Shown one piece after another: positions 63,660 to 64,000 of a stretch of DNA of 64,000 nucleotides. Within the stretch, counting starts at the first letter, position 1. Every line of letters begins with the position of its first letter. Below the pieces are notes generated by a model. The model worked only from the letters and a program-made list of their open reading frames with translations. It made no database searches and was not told the origin of the DNA. The translations under genes and the position numbers were made by a program. Origin of the DNA: Pseudomonadota bacterium (lineage in GTDB: Bacteria; Pseudomonadota; Alphaproteobacteria; Rhodobacterales; Rhodobacteraceae); contig CAUJIP010000116.1 in the NCBI GenBank assembly GCA_963205235.1, positions 62,001 to 126,000 of the forward strand. The letters run 5' to 3'.

Positions 63660-64000
63660 ATGAACGGGGGAACGACCGCGCTCGTCCCTCCGGTTACCGC
63701 AAAAGACTTGCCCACGGCGTTGGCTGCACTGGAGAGCGCCGACCGCAGGGATCTGCTCGATCTCTGGGGCAATCTGATCGGATCACCGGCCCCGAAGAAC
63801 CTCTCGGTACCCTTTCTGCGCAAGGCGCTGGCATTTGAATTGCAATGTCAGGTCCATAGCGGTCCCAAATCCCGAACGCTCGAGGATCTCGGCCGCATCG
63901 CAGCAGGCGGCGCGTCACATGCGTCGGTCGGTGCCCGTCTGCGGCCCGGCGCTAAGCTGGTGCGGGAATGGCAGGGCCGCACCTGGACCGTCGAGGTGAT
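63660..64000 (+). CDS. DUF2924 protein, N-terminal part
   Basis: The frame is open from ATG 63660 to the window end (113 codons). It contains the DUF2924 pattern: LLDLWGNLIGSPAPKNLS, then FLRKALAFELQCQ and RPGAKLVREWQGRTWTVEV. Function unknown; it is typically found with serine recombinases in alphaproteobacterial mobile regions. A recombinase gene may follow beyond the right edge. Confidence 0.8.
   Translation, partial: MNGGTTALVPPVTAKDLPTALAALESADRRDLLDLWGNLIGSPAPKNLSVPFLRKALAFELQCQVHSGPKSRTLEDLGRIAAGGASHASVGARLRPGAKLVREWQGRTWTVEV

Overview
The window is high-GC, densely packed bacterial DNA with many 1-8 bp gene overlaps. The gene content (FNR-type boxes before cytochrome bd genes, a tripartite tricarboxylate transporter, a SQR / small membrane protein / SulP / persulfide dioxygenase block, DUF3489 and DUF2924 genes) points to an alphaproteobacterium, most likely of the Rhodobacteraceae group. 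This rests on family recognition, not on a search. No tRNA, rRNA or CRISPR array was seen.

Region 1 (1-9.2 kb), nitrogen-compound uptake. It holds the end of a peptide-type ABC transporter set (binding protein, acetamidase/formamidase, two-domain ATPase). It also holds a complete polyamine-type ABC operon ending in a P1-family aminopeptidase, divergent from an RpiR-type regulator.

Region 2 (9.6-29.5 kb), a catabolic cluster around a TetR-type regulator. Operons in it are: (+) nitronate monooxygenase / HcnB-like flavoprotein / DAO oxidase / Asp-Glu racemase-like; (-) amino-acid ABC importer / betainyl-CoA-type thioesterase / MaoC; (-) MaoC; (-) RidA / FAD oxidoreductase / SDR / acyl-CoA dehydrogenase / cytosolic polysaccharide deacetylase-like / acyl-CoA ligase / amidase; (+) second racemase-like / citryl-CoA-lyase-like. 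A shared inverted repeat, ATAC-N6-GTAT or a close variant, sits in or beside predicted promoters of these operons. This suggests one regulon for uptake, amide or oxidative opening and CoA-dependent breakdown of an unidentified N-containing (perhaps betaine-like) compound.

Region 3 (30.1-42.9 kb), one apparent 12-kb minus-strand operon divergent from an IclR-type regulator. In transcription order it reads tctC, tctB, tctA, class-III PLP enzyme, APH-type kinase, dimethylglycine-dehydrogenase-like, Tm-1-like, trimethylamine-dehydrogenase-like, SDR. The kinase/PLP-enzyme pair plus two demethylating flavoenzymes suggests an unknown pathway for an N-methylated amino alcohol or hydroxy amino acid.

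Region 4 (43.0-44.6 kb), a mobile-element remnant. A serine recombinase truncated at its 3' end is preceded by about 220 bp of consecutive inverted repeats and three 21-bp tandem repeats.

Region 5 (44.6-63.1 kb), respiration and sulfur/redox defence. An NsrR-like Rrf2 gene leads a methyltransferase-DevBCA export operon, divergent from cydDC-cydABX with two FNR-type boxes. These are followed by a TehA-like gene broken by an in-frame amber codon, a sulfide:quinone oxidoreductase, a small membrane protein, a TehB-like methyltransferase, a SulP transporter, a persulfide dioxygenase, a peroxiredoxin and an OxyR-like regulator lacking the resolving cysteine.

Region 6 (63.3-64.0 kb), a frameshifted DUF3489 gene and the start of a DUF2924 gene, running off the right edge.
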